In this document: piece after piece, positions 1-6,717 of the stretch
Position numbering within the stretch: the stretch's first letter is position 1
How the letters are laid out: each line of letters starts with the position of its first letter
Source of the DNA: Acidobacteriota bacterium
GTDB lineage: Bacteria > Acidobacteriota > Blastocatellia > Pyrinomonadales > Pyrinomonadaceae
NCBI GenBank assembly: GCA_963169175.1
Contig: CAUJFK010000331.1
Span: 1-19,539 of the forward strand
DNA: 19,539 nucleotides
Reading direction: 5' to 3'
The notes under the pieces: generated by a model
What the model saw: the letters and a program-made list of their open reading frames with translations, nothing else
Databases searched by the model: none
Told to the model about the DNA's origin: nothing
Position numbers and translations under genes: made by a program

Positions 1-1001
1 GCCTGAATCAAACCGATCCGAATGGGCTGAACGATAATTCGAGCACGTACCGCGAGTACAGAACAGGTAAGGGCCTGGGCTATTCCGCCAGCATTGACTA
101 CGGGACGGATACGCATGGATGGTTCGTCGAACTAGGAGGCCGGAGCACGGATTACCGGGCCGATGCGGGGTTCACGCGGCGTGTTAATACAAATTCCGCA
201 GTGTTCTTTAACCGCTTCAGCACGAAATCCGATCCAGATGCAACTATCATTCGTGCAAACTGGTCGCAGTTTACCGGAGTTGATTACGACTGGAGCGGCA
301 GGCTGCAGAGCTACGACGTCGGCACGAACCTCCAGCTTAGTTTGGCCCGGTCGATATTTATGAGGTTCGAGGCCGCTGCGTCATATGAAAAGCTGTACGA
401 GGAAGAATTTGGCCTAAAGCGCTCAGCTACACGCGTCGGAACATTTTTTGGGGCACCGACTCGATCAGTCTGGCTGCAGTCCGGCTCGGTTAATTTTAAC
501 CAGACGCTGAACGAAAAACTCAGTTACGGCTTTTTTGTAGGCTCCATACGAAACGCATTTGATTTCTTCTATTTCGAGGACAACGGCCTTCAGAATCCGG
601 GGCCCGGTTTTCAGTTCGATGCCGAGGCGTTTGTTGAATACAAGCCGATCGCCCCGTGGCGAATGGAGCTAAGCTATCGAAAGAGCCGGTTGGTCCGCAA
701 CGACAACCGAGTTCGGGCGTTCGATTCAGATATTGTCAGTATTCGTTCTACCTACCAATTTACCCGATTCATCTTCACGCGGCTGCGGCTTGATTATGAC
801 GGCGAAAGCCGGAATACCAGCGGCCAACTTCTGTTCGGTTGGACGCCGAGCCCCGGAAAGGCCCTTTATGTCGGGTATAACGATGATTTCAATTACAACG
901 GTTTCAATCCGTACACGGGACAGAGAGAGCAGGGTTTTCAGCGAAATGGCAGAACCTTCTTTATAAGGCTCTCATATCTTTTCCGGAAGAGTTTTGGATA
1001 A
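1..1001 (+). CDS. C-terminal part of a DUF5916-type outer-membrane beta-barrel protein (5' partial)
   Basis: The frame is open from the left edge (first full codon at base 3) to TAA at 999-1001, giving 332 residues with no true start inside the window. The GTG at 201 is internal, because the reading upstream of it is open and similar in style. The protein alternates aromatic and polar residues in short strands and ends in an aromatic-rich strand (FFIRLSYLFRKSFG), as outer-membrane barrels do. The sequence DYRADAGFTRR near the window start and the final LSYLFR strand resemble the C-terminal barrel of DUF5916 proteins, which usually follow a family-9-like carbohydrate-binding domain. That N-terminal part would lie outside the window. 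The family's function is not established; a surface role in binding or uptake of glycans or peptides is only a guess. A hairpin terminator follows 32 bases after the stop. Confidence 0.75.
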   Translation, partial: LNQTDPNGLNDNSSTYREYRTGKGLGYSASIDYGTDTHGWFVELGGRSTDYRADAGFTRRVNTNSAVFFNRFSTKSDPDATIIRANWSQFTGVDYDWSGRLQSYDVGTNLQLSLARSIFMRFEAAASYEKLYEEEFGLKRSATRVGTFFGAPTRSVWLQSGSVNFNQTLNEKLSYGFFVGSIRNAFDFFYFEDNGLQNPGPGFQFDAEAFVEYKPIAPWRMELSYRKSRLVRNDNRVRAFDSDIVSIRSTYQFTRFIFTRLRLDYDGESRNTSGQLLFGWTPSPGKALYVGYNDDFNYNGFNPYTGQREQGFQRNGRTFFIRLSYLFRKSFG

Positions 1002-1032
1002 TTTTGTTTGCTCCTCCTAATGCAAACTCTGC

Positions 1033-1067
1033 GGCGGCCGGAACGTGCCAACCAGGCCGCCATTTTT
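1033..1067 (+). terminator. Rho-independent terminator after the barrel gene
   Basis: A perfect 7-bp GC-only stem (GGCGGCC at 1033-1039, GGCCGCC at 1055-1061) with a 15-base loop is followed by ATTTTTATT. It sits just past the stop at 1001 and before the next promoter, so it probably ends the barrel transcript. Confidence 0.7.
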
Positions 1068-1098
1068 ATTAGAAACTTAAACGGCCGCATAAAAGCTC

Positions 1099-1127
1099 TT
1101 GTAATTTCTTAAGCGGTCGTGTATAAC
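1099..1127 (+). promoter_or_regulatory. Sigma-70-like promoter for the Gly-Tyr repeat gene
   Basis: TTGTAA (1099-1104) and TATAAC (1122-1127) are 17 bases apart, matching 4/6 and 5/6 of the -35 and -10 consensus. They lie between the terminator at 1033-1067 and the ATG at 1183, which would give a leader of about 50 bases. Confidence 0.55.
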
Positions 1128-1182
1128 TAGTACGGCGATTTACAGTTCCATTACCGCAAGACTCAATTCCTGAGGAGATCAA

Positions 1183-1527
1183 ATGAAGCAATCAAAGAAG
1201 TTGTTAGCTGGCGTACTCTGTCTTTCCCTTAATTTGGCGGCATTTTTGATGATTCCCGCCCAGACGGCCTACGGCCAGGATTCGAAAGCGGCCCTTCAAC
1301 GCGGGTATAGGACCGGATATTCGGACGGTTATATGGCGGGGTACCGTGATTCGCTGGACAAGGCGGTCCGCGATTTTGCTGTCCATAGCGACTACGACAA
1401 GGCAAGCCGCGCATTTAACAAGGAATACGGAGCACTTGATGATTATCGCGATGGTTATCGCCAGGGTTTTGAGCTTGGTTACGCCGCGGGTTATGACAAA
1501 AAGTCTTTTGAGGCGAATATCACGTAA
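1183..1527 (+). CDS. Secreted Gly-Tyr repeat protein, 114 aa (probably the N-terminal part of an interrupted gene)
   Basis: ATG at 1183 is preceded by a clear ribosome binding site, GAGGAG at 1172-1177. Residues 1-31 form a signal peptide with a basic start, a hydrophobic core and an AYGQ cleavage region. The mature part holds two Gly-Tyr clusters: one near residue 40 with glycine at every fourth position (GYRTGYSDGYMAGY) and one near residue 88 (DGYRQGFELGYAAGY). The every-fourth-Gly spacing resembles the deca-GX3 pattern of Yae1-type proteins, but a cytosolic Yae1 role is unlikely for a secreted protein. The frame stops at TAA 1525-1527, yet the same frame stays open afterwards into a Pro/Ala linker and the next domain. 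The two pieces may therefore be one protein split by a nonsense codon. The function is not recognised. Confidence 0.7.
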   Translation: MKQSKKLLAGVLCLSLNLAAFLMIPAQTAYGQDSKAALQRGYRTGYSDGYMAGYRDSLDKAVRDFAVHSDYDKASRAFNKEYGALDDYRDGYRQGFELGYAAGYDKKSFEANIT

Positions 1528-1533
1528 AATATC

Positions 1534-1546
1534 GGCCGCCGCGGCC
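1534..1546 (+). repeat. GC-rich hairpin just downstream of the in-frame TAA
   Basis: GGCCGC (1534-1539) and GCGGCC (1541-1546) are perfect inverted copies around one base. As RNA this allows a 5-bp stem with a CCG loop, starting 7 bases after the TAA at 1525-1527. No U-run follows, so it is not a terminator. It could influence termination at the stop codon or start of the next frame, or be chance in GC-rich sequence. Confidence 0.4.
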
Positions 1547-1554
1547 TAGGACCG

Positions 1555-2334
1555 GTGACTCGCAGTTCAACTGCTGCGATACAGCCGCCGGCAGATGTTT
1601 CCGCGCCAGTGACGCCGCCGATTCCGGCCGCTTCAATACCGACGCCGTCCGTTACGGCAAGTTCAGCGCCGGCTCCAACGAATACGCAAATCGCGGCAAC
1701 CCCATCGGCCGACCAGGGATATTCTGATAACTCTCCGAACGCCGCGGCGCCTGGTTCGTATGTGAAAACCACGTTCACACCCGTCAGCGACGCTGAAATA
1801 ATTATCCCGAAGGATACCGAGCTTATACTCGAACTGAGCCAGCCGATAAGCACGCAGACCGCAAAGCAGGGCGATCGATTCACGGCAAAGATCATCTCAC
1901 CGACCGAGATCTCAGGTGCCGTGATCGAGGGCCATATTTCAAAGATCACGAAACCGGGCAGGCTTAAACGGCGGTCCGAGATGCAGCTTTCCTTTAACCG
2001 GATCATTCTGAACGAAAGCCGCTGGAGCAATTTTGACGCCGTATTGACTGAGGTGCTTCCCGTCAAGGGAGACAACGTCAAGAGTGTTGATAATGAAGGT
2101 ATGGCCGTCGGAAAGAGCACGTTCAAAGGTGATGCCGTCAAGATCGGTGCCGCAACCGGAACCGGCGTGACGATCGGTGCGATCGCGGGCGGGCCTGTCG
2201 GAGCGGCGGTTGGTGCAGGCATCGGTGCCGCATTTGGCGTAGGGGCCGTCGTCATTGAACGCGGAAAGCACATTAAACTAAACCCAAATCAGCAACTGCG
2301 GATTCGCACATCATACGAGACGCGGATCAGATAA
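1555..2334 (+). CDS. Gly-zipper domain protein with Pro/Ala-rich N-terminal linker, 259 aa (possible C-terminal part of the preceding gene)
   Basis: The first possible start after the TAA at 1525 is GTG 1555, with a short-spaced AGGA (1548-1551) before it. Residues 1-60 are Pro/Ala/Thr/Ser-rich and look like a linker. Residues 80-165 form a beta-rich domain beginning IIPKDTELILELSQPIST and continuing through a GAVIEGHISKI stretch, resembling secreted acidobacterial proteins in which such a domain precedes a Gly-zipper. Residues 190-235 are a Gly/Ala zipper (VGAAVGAGIGAAFGVGAVV), and the C-terminus IKLNPNQQLRIRTSYE looks like the usual closing strand. There is no signal peptide, although the composition is that of an exported envelope protein. 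It is in the same frame as the signal-peptide ORF before it with only 27 bases between, which argues for one broken or recoded gene. A strong terminator follows. Confidence 0.6.
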   Translation: MTRSSTAAIQPPADVSAPVTPPIPAASIPTPSVTASSAPAPTNTQIAATPSADQGYSDNSPNAAAPGSYVKTTFTPVSDAEIIIPKDTELILELSQPISTQTAKQGDRFTAKIISPTEISGAVIEGHISKITKPGRLKRRSEMQLSFNRIILNESRWSNFDAVLTEVLPVKGDNVKSVDNEGMAVGKSTFKGDAVKIGAATGTGVTIGAIAGGPVGAAVGAGIGAAFGVGAVVIERGKHIKLNPNQQLRIRTSYETRIR

Positions 2335-2374
2335 AGTATCAAGTGCAGTCCAGGCGGACTCCGTTTACTCCACG

Positions 2375-2413
2375 AACTCCACGATCTTATCGACGGGATC
2401 GTGGAGTTTTTTT
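2375..2413 (+). terminator. Strong Rho-independent terminator
   Basis: A perfect 12-bp stem (AACTCCACGATC at 2375-2386 with GATCGTGGAGTT at 2397-2408) and a 10-base loop run straight into seven T (2407-2413). It lies 40 bases after the stop of the Gly-zipper gene and ends that transcript. Confidence 0.9.
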
Positions 2414-2422
2414 CTCAGTCCG

Positions 2423-2511
2423 TTATCCACAACCACGGTCTTCGTAACCGACTGATTCGCTTAAGGTTTTAAGCATTCGCTTTAAGTTTTTCCACAGTTT
2501 GCTGTGGAAAA
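2423..2511. promoter_or_regulatory. Cluster of three DnaA-box-like sequences, two in a perfect palindrome
   Basis: TTATCCACA (2423-2431) is identical to the strong E. coli DnaA box. TTTTCCACA (2488-2496) and its inverted copy (2503-2511) fit the relaxed consensus TTWTNCACA. The last two form the perfect palindrome TTTTCCACAG-TTTG-CTGTGGAAAA (2488-2511). The palindrome could instead be a hairpin terminator or an operator for citrate synthase. The matches are seen directly; DnaA binding is inferred. Confidence 0.5.
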
Positions 2512-2677
2512 CCCGATACTGTAGATCGATACCGCCCGATCGGTCATCCATGCCGCAGGCGGCAGCGTATCCGCAACGGTGACTAAGGTCACTCGGCTCG
2601 CGTTTTGATGAAAGTATGATGGTTTTCGGGCAAGTCCAGGCTTAAAAGGACCGATTGGCACGGTCTATGATTGCGGC

Positions 2678-2707
2678 TTGGGCTTCGGTCGGCTAAAATT
2701 ATATAAG
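2678..2707 (+). promoter_or_regulatory. Possible promoter of citrate synthase
   Basis: TTGGGC (2678-2683) and TATAAG (2702-2707) are 18 bases apart, inside the only AT-rich stretch before the gene. The -35 match is poor, and overlapping alternatives (TATATA at 2700, TAAAAT at 2694) exist, so only the general position is supported. Confidence 0.35.
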
Positions 2708-2742
2708 CGAATGAATTCTATTTCATACAGGATAAACAAGTA

Positions 2743-3882
2743 ATGAGCACAGGAACAGAAACAACCGCAGCCAGCGAAGGCTTGCGAGGCGTTGTGGCGG
2801 CGCAAAGTGCGATCGGCGACGTTAATGGTATTGAAGGAAAATTAATTTATCAGGGATACGATATACACGACCTGGCCGAACACTCAACGTTCGAAGAGGT
2901 CGTTTATCTTTTGTGGCATGGAGAATTGCCCAAGCAGGCAGAGTTCGAAGGGTTCAAGGAGCGCCTGCGGAGGAATTATGAGGTGCCGGCGCAGGTCATC
3001 GATACGATGAAGACGTTCCCGAAAGATGCCGAGCCGATGGATGTTCTCCGTACCGCGGTCTCGTCGCTGGATTTTTACGATGGCAATGGCCACGGGACCG
3101 ACCGCGAAACGGCCACGAAGGCCGCGATCAGGATAACCGGCCAGATCGGAACGATAGCCGCAGCGTGGGACCGGATACGAAACGGCAAAGATGCGGTCGC
3201 CCCGGACAAGAGCTTGTCGATAGCGGAGAATTTTCTATATATGCTCCGCGGTGAAAAACCGGATGCGGAAGAGGCGAAGATGTTCGATACCGCCTTGATC
3301 CTGCACGCGGATCACGAACTGAACGCATCCACGTTTACCACACGCGTCGTTGCCGGAACACTTGCCGGCATGTACGGTGCGGTCACGGCCGGCATTGCGG
3401 CACTGGCAGGGCCGCTGCACGGCGGTGCAAATACCAATGTGATGAAGATGCTCATTGAGATCGACGATCCGGCGAACATTGATGCGTGGGTTGAAAACGC
3501 GCTGAATGAAAAACGCAAGATAATGGGCATTGGACACGCTGTTTACAAAACGGAAGATCCGCGTGCCACATGGCTTCGAAAGTTCTCCAGGCGGATGGCC
3601 GACAAGACCGGCATATCGAAATGGTACGAAATGTCGCAGCGGATCGAGCAGCTTATGCTTGAGAAGAAAGGTATGTACCCGAACGTAGATTTTTACTCGG
3701 CATCGACATACTATCTGATGGGCATTCCGCTCGACCTTTTTACACCGATCTTCGCCGTTTCACGCATCTCCGGCTGGACGGGCCACATTTTGGAACAGTA
3801 CGCGAACAACAAACTGATCCGCCCGCGTGCCGAATACATCGGCAAGCGCGACCAGAAGTACGTGCCGATAGCGGAAAGGTAG
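2743..3882 (+). CDS. gltA: Citrate synthase
   Basis: This enzyme condenses acetyl-CoA with oxaloacetate to citrate, the entry step of the TCA cycle in the cytoplasm. The 379-residue length and motif spelling match the short, dimeric type (archaeal/Gram-positive style), not the longer hexameric gltA of enterobacteria. The catalytic triad is visible: His226 in GPLHGGAN, His265 in GIGHAVYK and Asp316 in PNVDFYSAS. The upstream motif LHADHELNAST (about 187-197) is also conserved. ATG 2743 is preceded by AGGA about 10 bases upstream. The gene stands alone, with a DnaA-box-bearing intergenic region before it and a hairpin after it. 2-Methylcitrate synthase (PrpC) belongs to the same family and cannot be excluded from sequence alone, but no prpB or prpD genes are nearby. 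Confidence 0.92.
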   Translation: MSTGTETTAASEGLRGVVAAQSAIGDVNGIEGKLIYQGYDIHDLAEHSTFEEVVYLLWHGELPKQAEFEGFKERLRRNYEVPAQVIDTMKTFPKDAEPMDVLRTAVSSLDFYDGNGHGTDRETATKAAIRITGQIGTIAAAWDRIRNGKDAVAPDKSLSIAENFLYMLRGEKPDAEEAKMFDTALILHADHELNASTFTTRVVAGTLAGMYGAVTAGIAALAGPLHGGANTNVMKMLIEIDDPANIDAWVENALNEKRKIMGIGHAVYKTEDPRATWLRKFSRRMADKTGISKWYEMSQRIEQLMLEKKGMYPNVDFYSASTYYLMGIPLDLFTPIFAVSRISGWTGHILEQYANNKLIRPRAEYIGKRDQKYVPIAER

Positions 3883-3906
3883 ATCGCGCTCGGGATAGAT
3901 CGTTTA

Positions 3907-3942
3907 CACGAAAGGCTCCGGGGTTCGTCGGGGCCTTTCGTG
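3907..3942 (+). terminator. Hairpin terminator after citrate synthase
   Basis: CACGAAAGGCTCC (3907-3919) pairs with GGGGCCTTTCGTG (3930-3942) over 13 bp with one G-T pair and a 10-base loop. It begins 25 bases after the stop. The T-run right after the stem is weak (TTATAAG), so it may act partly as an mRNA 3'-end stabiliser. Confidence 0.65.
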
Positions 3943-4018
3943 TTATAAGATCAGCTTTTTTCCGGCAGCCAGACGCCGAAGCGGGAACGGCCCGAGAACC
4001 GGGTAAGGTCATTGGCTT

Positions 4019-4047
4019 TTGACTAAACCGAGTAAAAAGATTAAAAA
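4019..4047 (+). promoter_or_regulatory. Possible promoter of the uppP-recJ-lpt unit
   Basis: TTGACT (4019-4024, 5/6 of the -35 consensus) and TAAAAA (4042-4047, 4/6 of the -10) are 17 bases apart. A small inverted repeat, TTAGGG-AGCCCA-CCCTAA (4051-4068), falls at the expected transcription start and could be an operator. No better promoter is visible before the ATG at 4093. Confidence 0.4.
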
Positions 4048-4092
4048 AACTTAGGGAGCCCACCCTAAAGAGTCCTCGATTCGCGCATTCAG

Positions 4093-4986
4093 ATGACTTA
4101 CTTACAGGCAATTATCCTTGGGATCGTTCAGGGACTCACTGAATTTATACCGATCAGTTCAACGGCGCATCTTGTATTTGCCAGCCGCTGGACCGGCATT
4201 TACGGTGGCAACGCGACCCAGACGACCGCGACGATGGCTGTGATCCAGCTTGGCACGCTGGCGGCTGTATTTGTTTATTTCGCGTCGGACATTTTCGCCA
4301 TCACGACTGCATTCATTCGTGACCATTGGGCCGTAATTAGGCGCAAACGGGGAATTATGCACTCGGGAACGCGTGGTGTTCGCCCTATCTGGCTCTCGCA
4401 CGAGGCGTGGCTCGGCTGGCTGATCATTATCGGCTCGATCCCGATCGGCATTGTCGGGATAGTATTCAAGGACTTTATCGAAGGCCAGGGGACGAAGAAT
4501 CTTTGGTTTATTGCGATCATGCTTATAGCTATCGCCATTGTCCTTGGCGTTGCCGAATTGGTGGGCAGCCATCGGAAAACGATGGAACACCTCGGTGTTA
4601 GCGATGCGTTGATCGTTGGCTTTGCTCAGGTACTTGCCCTTATCCCGGGTGCGAGCAGATCAGGCTCAACCATCATGGGCGGCCTTTTTGCGGGACAAAC
4701 CCGCGAGACCGCGGCACGGTTCTCATTCCTTCTTTCCATTCCGGCCATAACGGCAAGCGGCCTGTTGGAACTCCGCGAAGCATGGAAGATATTGCCCGAT
4801 GAAAGCTTTATGCCGCTTCTTGCCGCGACGATAACCGCCGCTATCGTTGGCTATCTTGCGATCTGGTTCCTGATCGCGTTTCTCCGCAAAAATTCGACCG
4901 GTATCTTTATCGTTTACCGGCTGATCCTCGGTACAGCAATTCTCATCGCGCTCTGGTTTGGATTTGTGAATCCTACTGTAAACTAA
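4093..4986 (+). CDS. uppP: Undecaprenyl-diphosphatase UppP (BacA)
   Basis: This integral membrane enzyme dephosphorylates undecaprenyl diphosphate, returning the lipid carrier used for peptidoglycan, O-antigen and other surface polymers; overexpression gives bacitracin resistance in known members. The 297-residue length is normal for the family. The first active-site motif is at residues 11-26 (IVQGLTEFIPISSTAH, with Gln13, Glu17 and His26), and the second, PGASRSGST, at 185-193 with Arg189. About eight hydrophobic helices cover the rest. The segment at 76-108 (DHWAVIRRKRG...) is a somewhat enlarged hydrophilic connector. The start is ATG 4093; no clear Shine-Dalgarno sequence precedes it. 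recJ follows after 24 bases on the same strand, suggesting cotranscription. Confidence 0.95.
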   Translation: MTYLQAIILGIVQGLTEFIPISSTAHLVFASRWTGIYGGNATQTTATMAVIQLGTLAAVFVYFASDIFAITTAFIRDHWAVIRRKRGIMHSGTRGVRPIWLSHEAWLGWLIIIGSIPIGIVGIVFKDFIEGQGTKNLWFIAIMLIAIAIVLGVAELVGSHRKTMEHLGVSDALIVGFAQVLALIPGASRSGSTIMGGLFAGQTRETAARFSFLLSIPAITASGLLELREAWKILPDESFMPLLAATITAAIVGYLAIWFLIAFLRKNSTGIFIVYRLILGTAILIALWFGFVNPTVN

Positions 4987-5010
4987 AAGCAAGTTTGCGT
5001 TACAAGCGTG

Positions 5011-6711
5011 ATGAATAAGCAATGGAACATAAGAAAGCATGACTACGACAAGGTCAGTGAGCTTTCGTCAGCAATAAACGTTCCGCCGCTCGTAGCGGCT
5101 CTGTTGATCGCGCGAGGGTTTGCCAGTGAATCGGATGCCCGCCTTTTCCTTGGGCCGGGCCTTGATGATCTGAATGACCCATTTCTGTTGAAGGGTATGG
5201 CGACGGCCGTTGCCCGTGTGCGGGCCGCGATCGCCGCCGGCCAGAAGATACTCGTCTGGGGCGATTACGATGTTGACGGCACCACAGGTACGGTCCTGTT
5301 GCGTAAGGCCCTTGCCTCGCTTGGTGCAAGCACCTCATTCCATATTCCAAACCGGTTTACCGAGGGTTACGGCCTGAATCAGGAATATCTCGCGAAGGCG
5401 AAGGCCGATGGTGTGGGCCTCGTTATTACGGTCGATTGCGGAACACGAAGCTTTGACCCGATCGCCTGGGCGCAAGAGAACGGTCTCGATGTCATCGTCA
5501 CTGATCATCATCTTTCGGACCCGGAACGGGGAATACCTGCTGCCGCGGCGGTCGTTAATCCAAATCAGGCAGGGTGTGAATATCCTGACAAACAGCTTGC
5601 CGGTGTCGGTGTTGCACTGAAGCTTGCTCAGGCCCTGATCGGTGACGGGGGCCATCCGGAGCAGATGAACGAGTTTCTTGAGATAGCCGCGATCGGAACC
5701 GTTGCCGATGTGATGAAGCTGACCGGAGAGAACCGGTCCATCGTCTCGCTCGGGCTTCGCCAACTGACGCGCACACGAAATCACGGCCTCCGTGCCCTTA
5801 TGGAAATATCGGACTGCACGGCCGAAATGACCAGCCTCCACATTGGCTTTCGGATCGCTCCGCGAATAAACGCGGCCGGCCGGATGGATGTTGCCCGACA
5901 TGTGGTCGAACTGCTCGAATCGGCCGAACCGACGGCAGCCCGACGCTTTGCCGGGATACTCGATAGCCGCAACCGCGAACGGCAGAAGATGCAGCAGGAG
6001 ATCACCGAAAAAGCATTGTTTGAGGCGGTCCAGTTTCCTGATAATAAGTTTGTTGTCGTTGGCGGCGAGGGTTGGCATCGCGGCGTGATCGGGCTTGCGG
6101 CGTCGAAGATCGCCGAGAAGCTGAATAAACCCGCGATCGTACTCTCCATTGAAAACGGCGTTGCACACGGAAGCGCCCGGACGGTCGGCGATTTCCATCT
6201 TCTTAATGCACTTGAGAATTGCTCCGATATTTTTGTTCAGTTCGGCGGCCACGCGGCGGCGGCCGGACTTCAAGTTGAGACGAGCAGGCTTGATGAATTG
6301 CGGGAGAGACTGAATGAATATGCTCGCGGCTTACTTGGTGAAACGGACCGCCAGCCTGTGCTGAATATTGACGCAGTGGTCACGCCCGAAACGCTCGGCC
6401 TCGACCTGCTCGATCGGCTGGCGTGCCTTGAGCCATTTGGAGTCGGAAATCCAAAGCCTGTTTTCGTCACTCGCGGACTAACGCTGCTCCGGGATCCGTT
6501 GGTGATGAAAGAGCGACATTTAAAATTTGATCTTGTCGATGCGAACCGCAAACGGTTCGAGGCAGTATGGTGGGACGGCGTCGAGCGATCAAATGGGCAA
6601 ACTTTCGCGCCCGGTTCCGGCATCGAATTGGCTTACACAGCCGATGCCAATACATGGCAAGGCGTACGGCGATTGCAGCTTGTTGTCGAGGACCTGGACA
6701 TTCATACTTAG
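5011..6711 (+). CDS. recJ: Single-stranded-DNA-specific exonuclease RecJ
   Basis: RecJ is the 5'-3' single-strand exonuclease of RecF-pathway recombination, mismatch repair and base-excision repair. All catalytic motifs are present: the DHH phosphoesterase domain with DYDVDG (85-90), VDCG (141-144), TDHH (164-167) and a VADV aspartate (about 233); the connecting RIAPRINAAGRM motif (281-292); and the DHHA1 domain with GGEGWHRGVIGLAASK (351-366), SART (388-391) and FGGHAAAAG (411-419). A C-terminal OB-like domain closes the protein. The 566-residue length is typical. An adjacent GTG at 5008 would add one residue; ATG 5011 is preferred by codon. No good Shine-Dalgarno sequence is visible. The next gene starts 6 bases after the stop in the same frame, so it is probably translationally coupled. 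Confidence 0.95.
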   Translation: MNKQWNIRKHDYDKVSELSSAINVPPLVAALLIARGFASESDARLFLGPGLDDLNDPFLLKGMATAVARVRAAIAAGQKILVWGDYDVDGTTGTVLLRKALASLGASTSFHIPNRFTEGYGLNQEYLAKAKADGVGLVITVDCGTRSFDPIAWAQENGLDVIVTDHHLSDPERGIPAAAAVVNPNQAGCEYPDKQLAGVGVALKLAQALIGDGGHPEQMNEFLEIAAIGTVADVMKLTGENRSIVSLGLRQLTRTRNHGLRALMEISDCTAEMTSLHIGFRIAPRINAAGRMDVARHVVELLESAEPTAARRFAGILDSRNRERQKMQQEITEKALFEAVQFPDNKFVVVGGEGWHRGVIGLAASKIAEKLNKPAIVLSIENGVAHGSARTVGDFHLLNALENCSDIFVQFGGHAAAAGLQVETSRLDELRERLNEYARGLLGETDRQPVLNIDAVVTPETLGLDLLDRLACLEPFGVGNPKPVFVTRGLTLLRDPLVMKERHLKFDLVDANRKRFEAVWWDGVERSNGQTFAPGSGIELAYTADANTWQGVRRLQLVVEDLDIHT

Positions 6712-6717
6712 ATAGGC

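Larger units (their letters stand above)
2335..2742. other. 408-bp intergenic region with terminator, DnaA-box-like sites and probable citrate synthase promoter
   Basis: No convincing gene is seen. From left to right it holds a strong hairpin terminator (2375-2413), a DnaA-box cluster (2423-2511), three TTAAG copies (2461, 2469, 2482) between the boxes, a short perfect inverted repeat TGCCGC-AG-GCGGCA (2551-2564), GTGAC-TAAG-GTCAC (2579-2592), and an AT-rich stretch (2694-2706) that probably contains the -10 element for citrate synthase. Confidence 0.7.

Noticed and set aside
1491..2273. 260-aa open frame on the minus strand
   Set aside because: It mirrors the Gly-zipper/linker gene, has Ala/Pro/Thr-rich composition as expected from the complementary strand, and shows no ribosome site or recognisable domain.
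2375..2511. Calling the region a proven chromosomal origin (oriC)
   Set aside because: Only three box-like matches are seen, there is no dnaA, dnaN or gidA gene nearby in the window, and skew cannot be computed here; reported as a finding only.
5335..6273. 312-aa open frame on the minus strand
   Set aside because: It lies wholly antisense to the well-supported recJ, with no motif or start signal.
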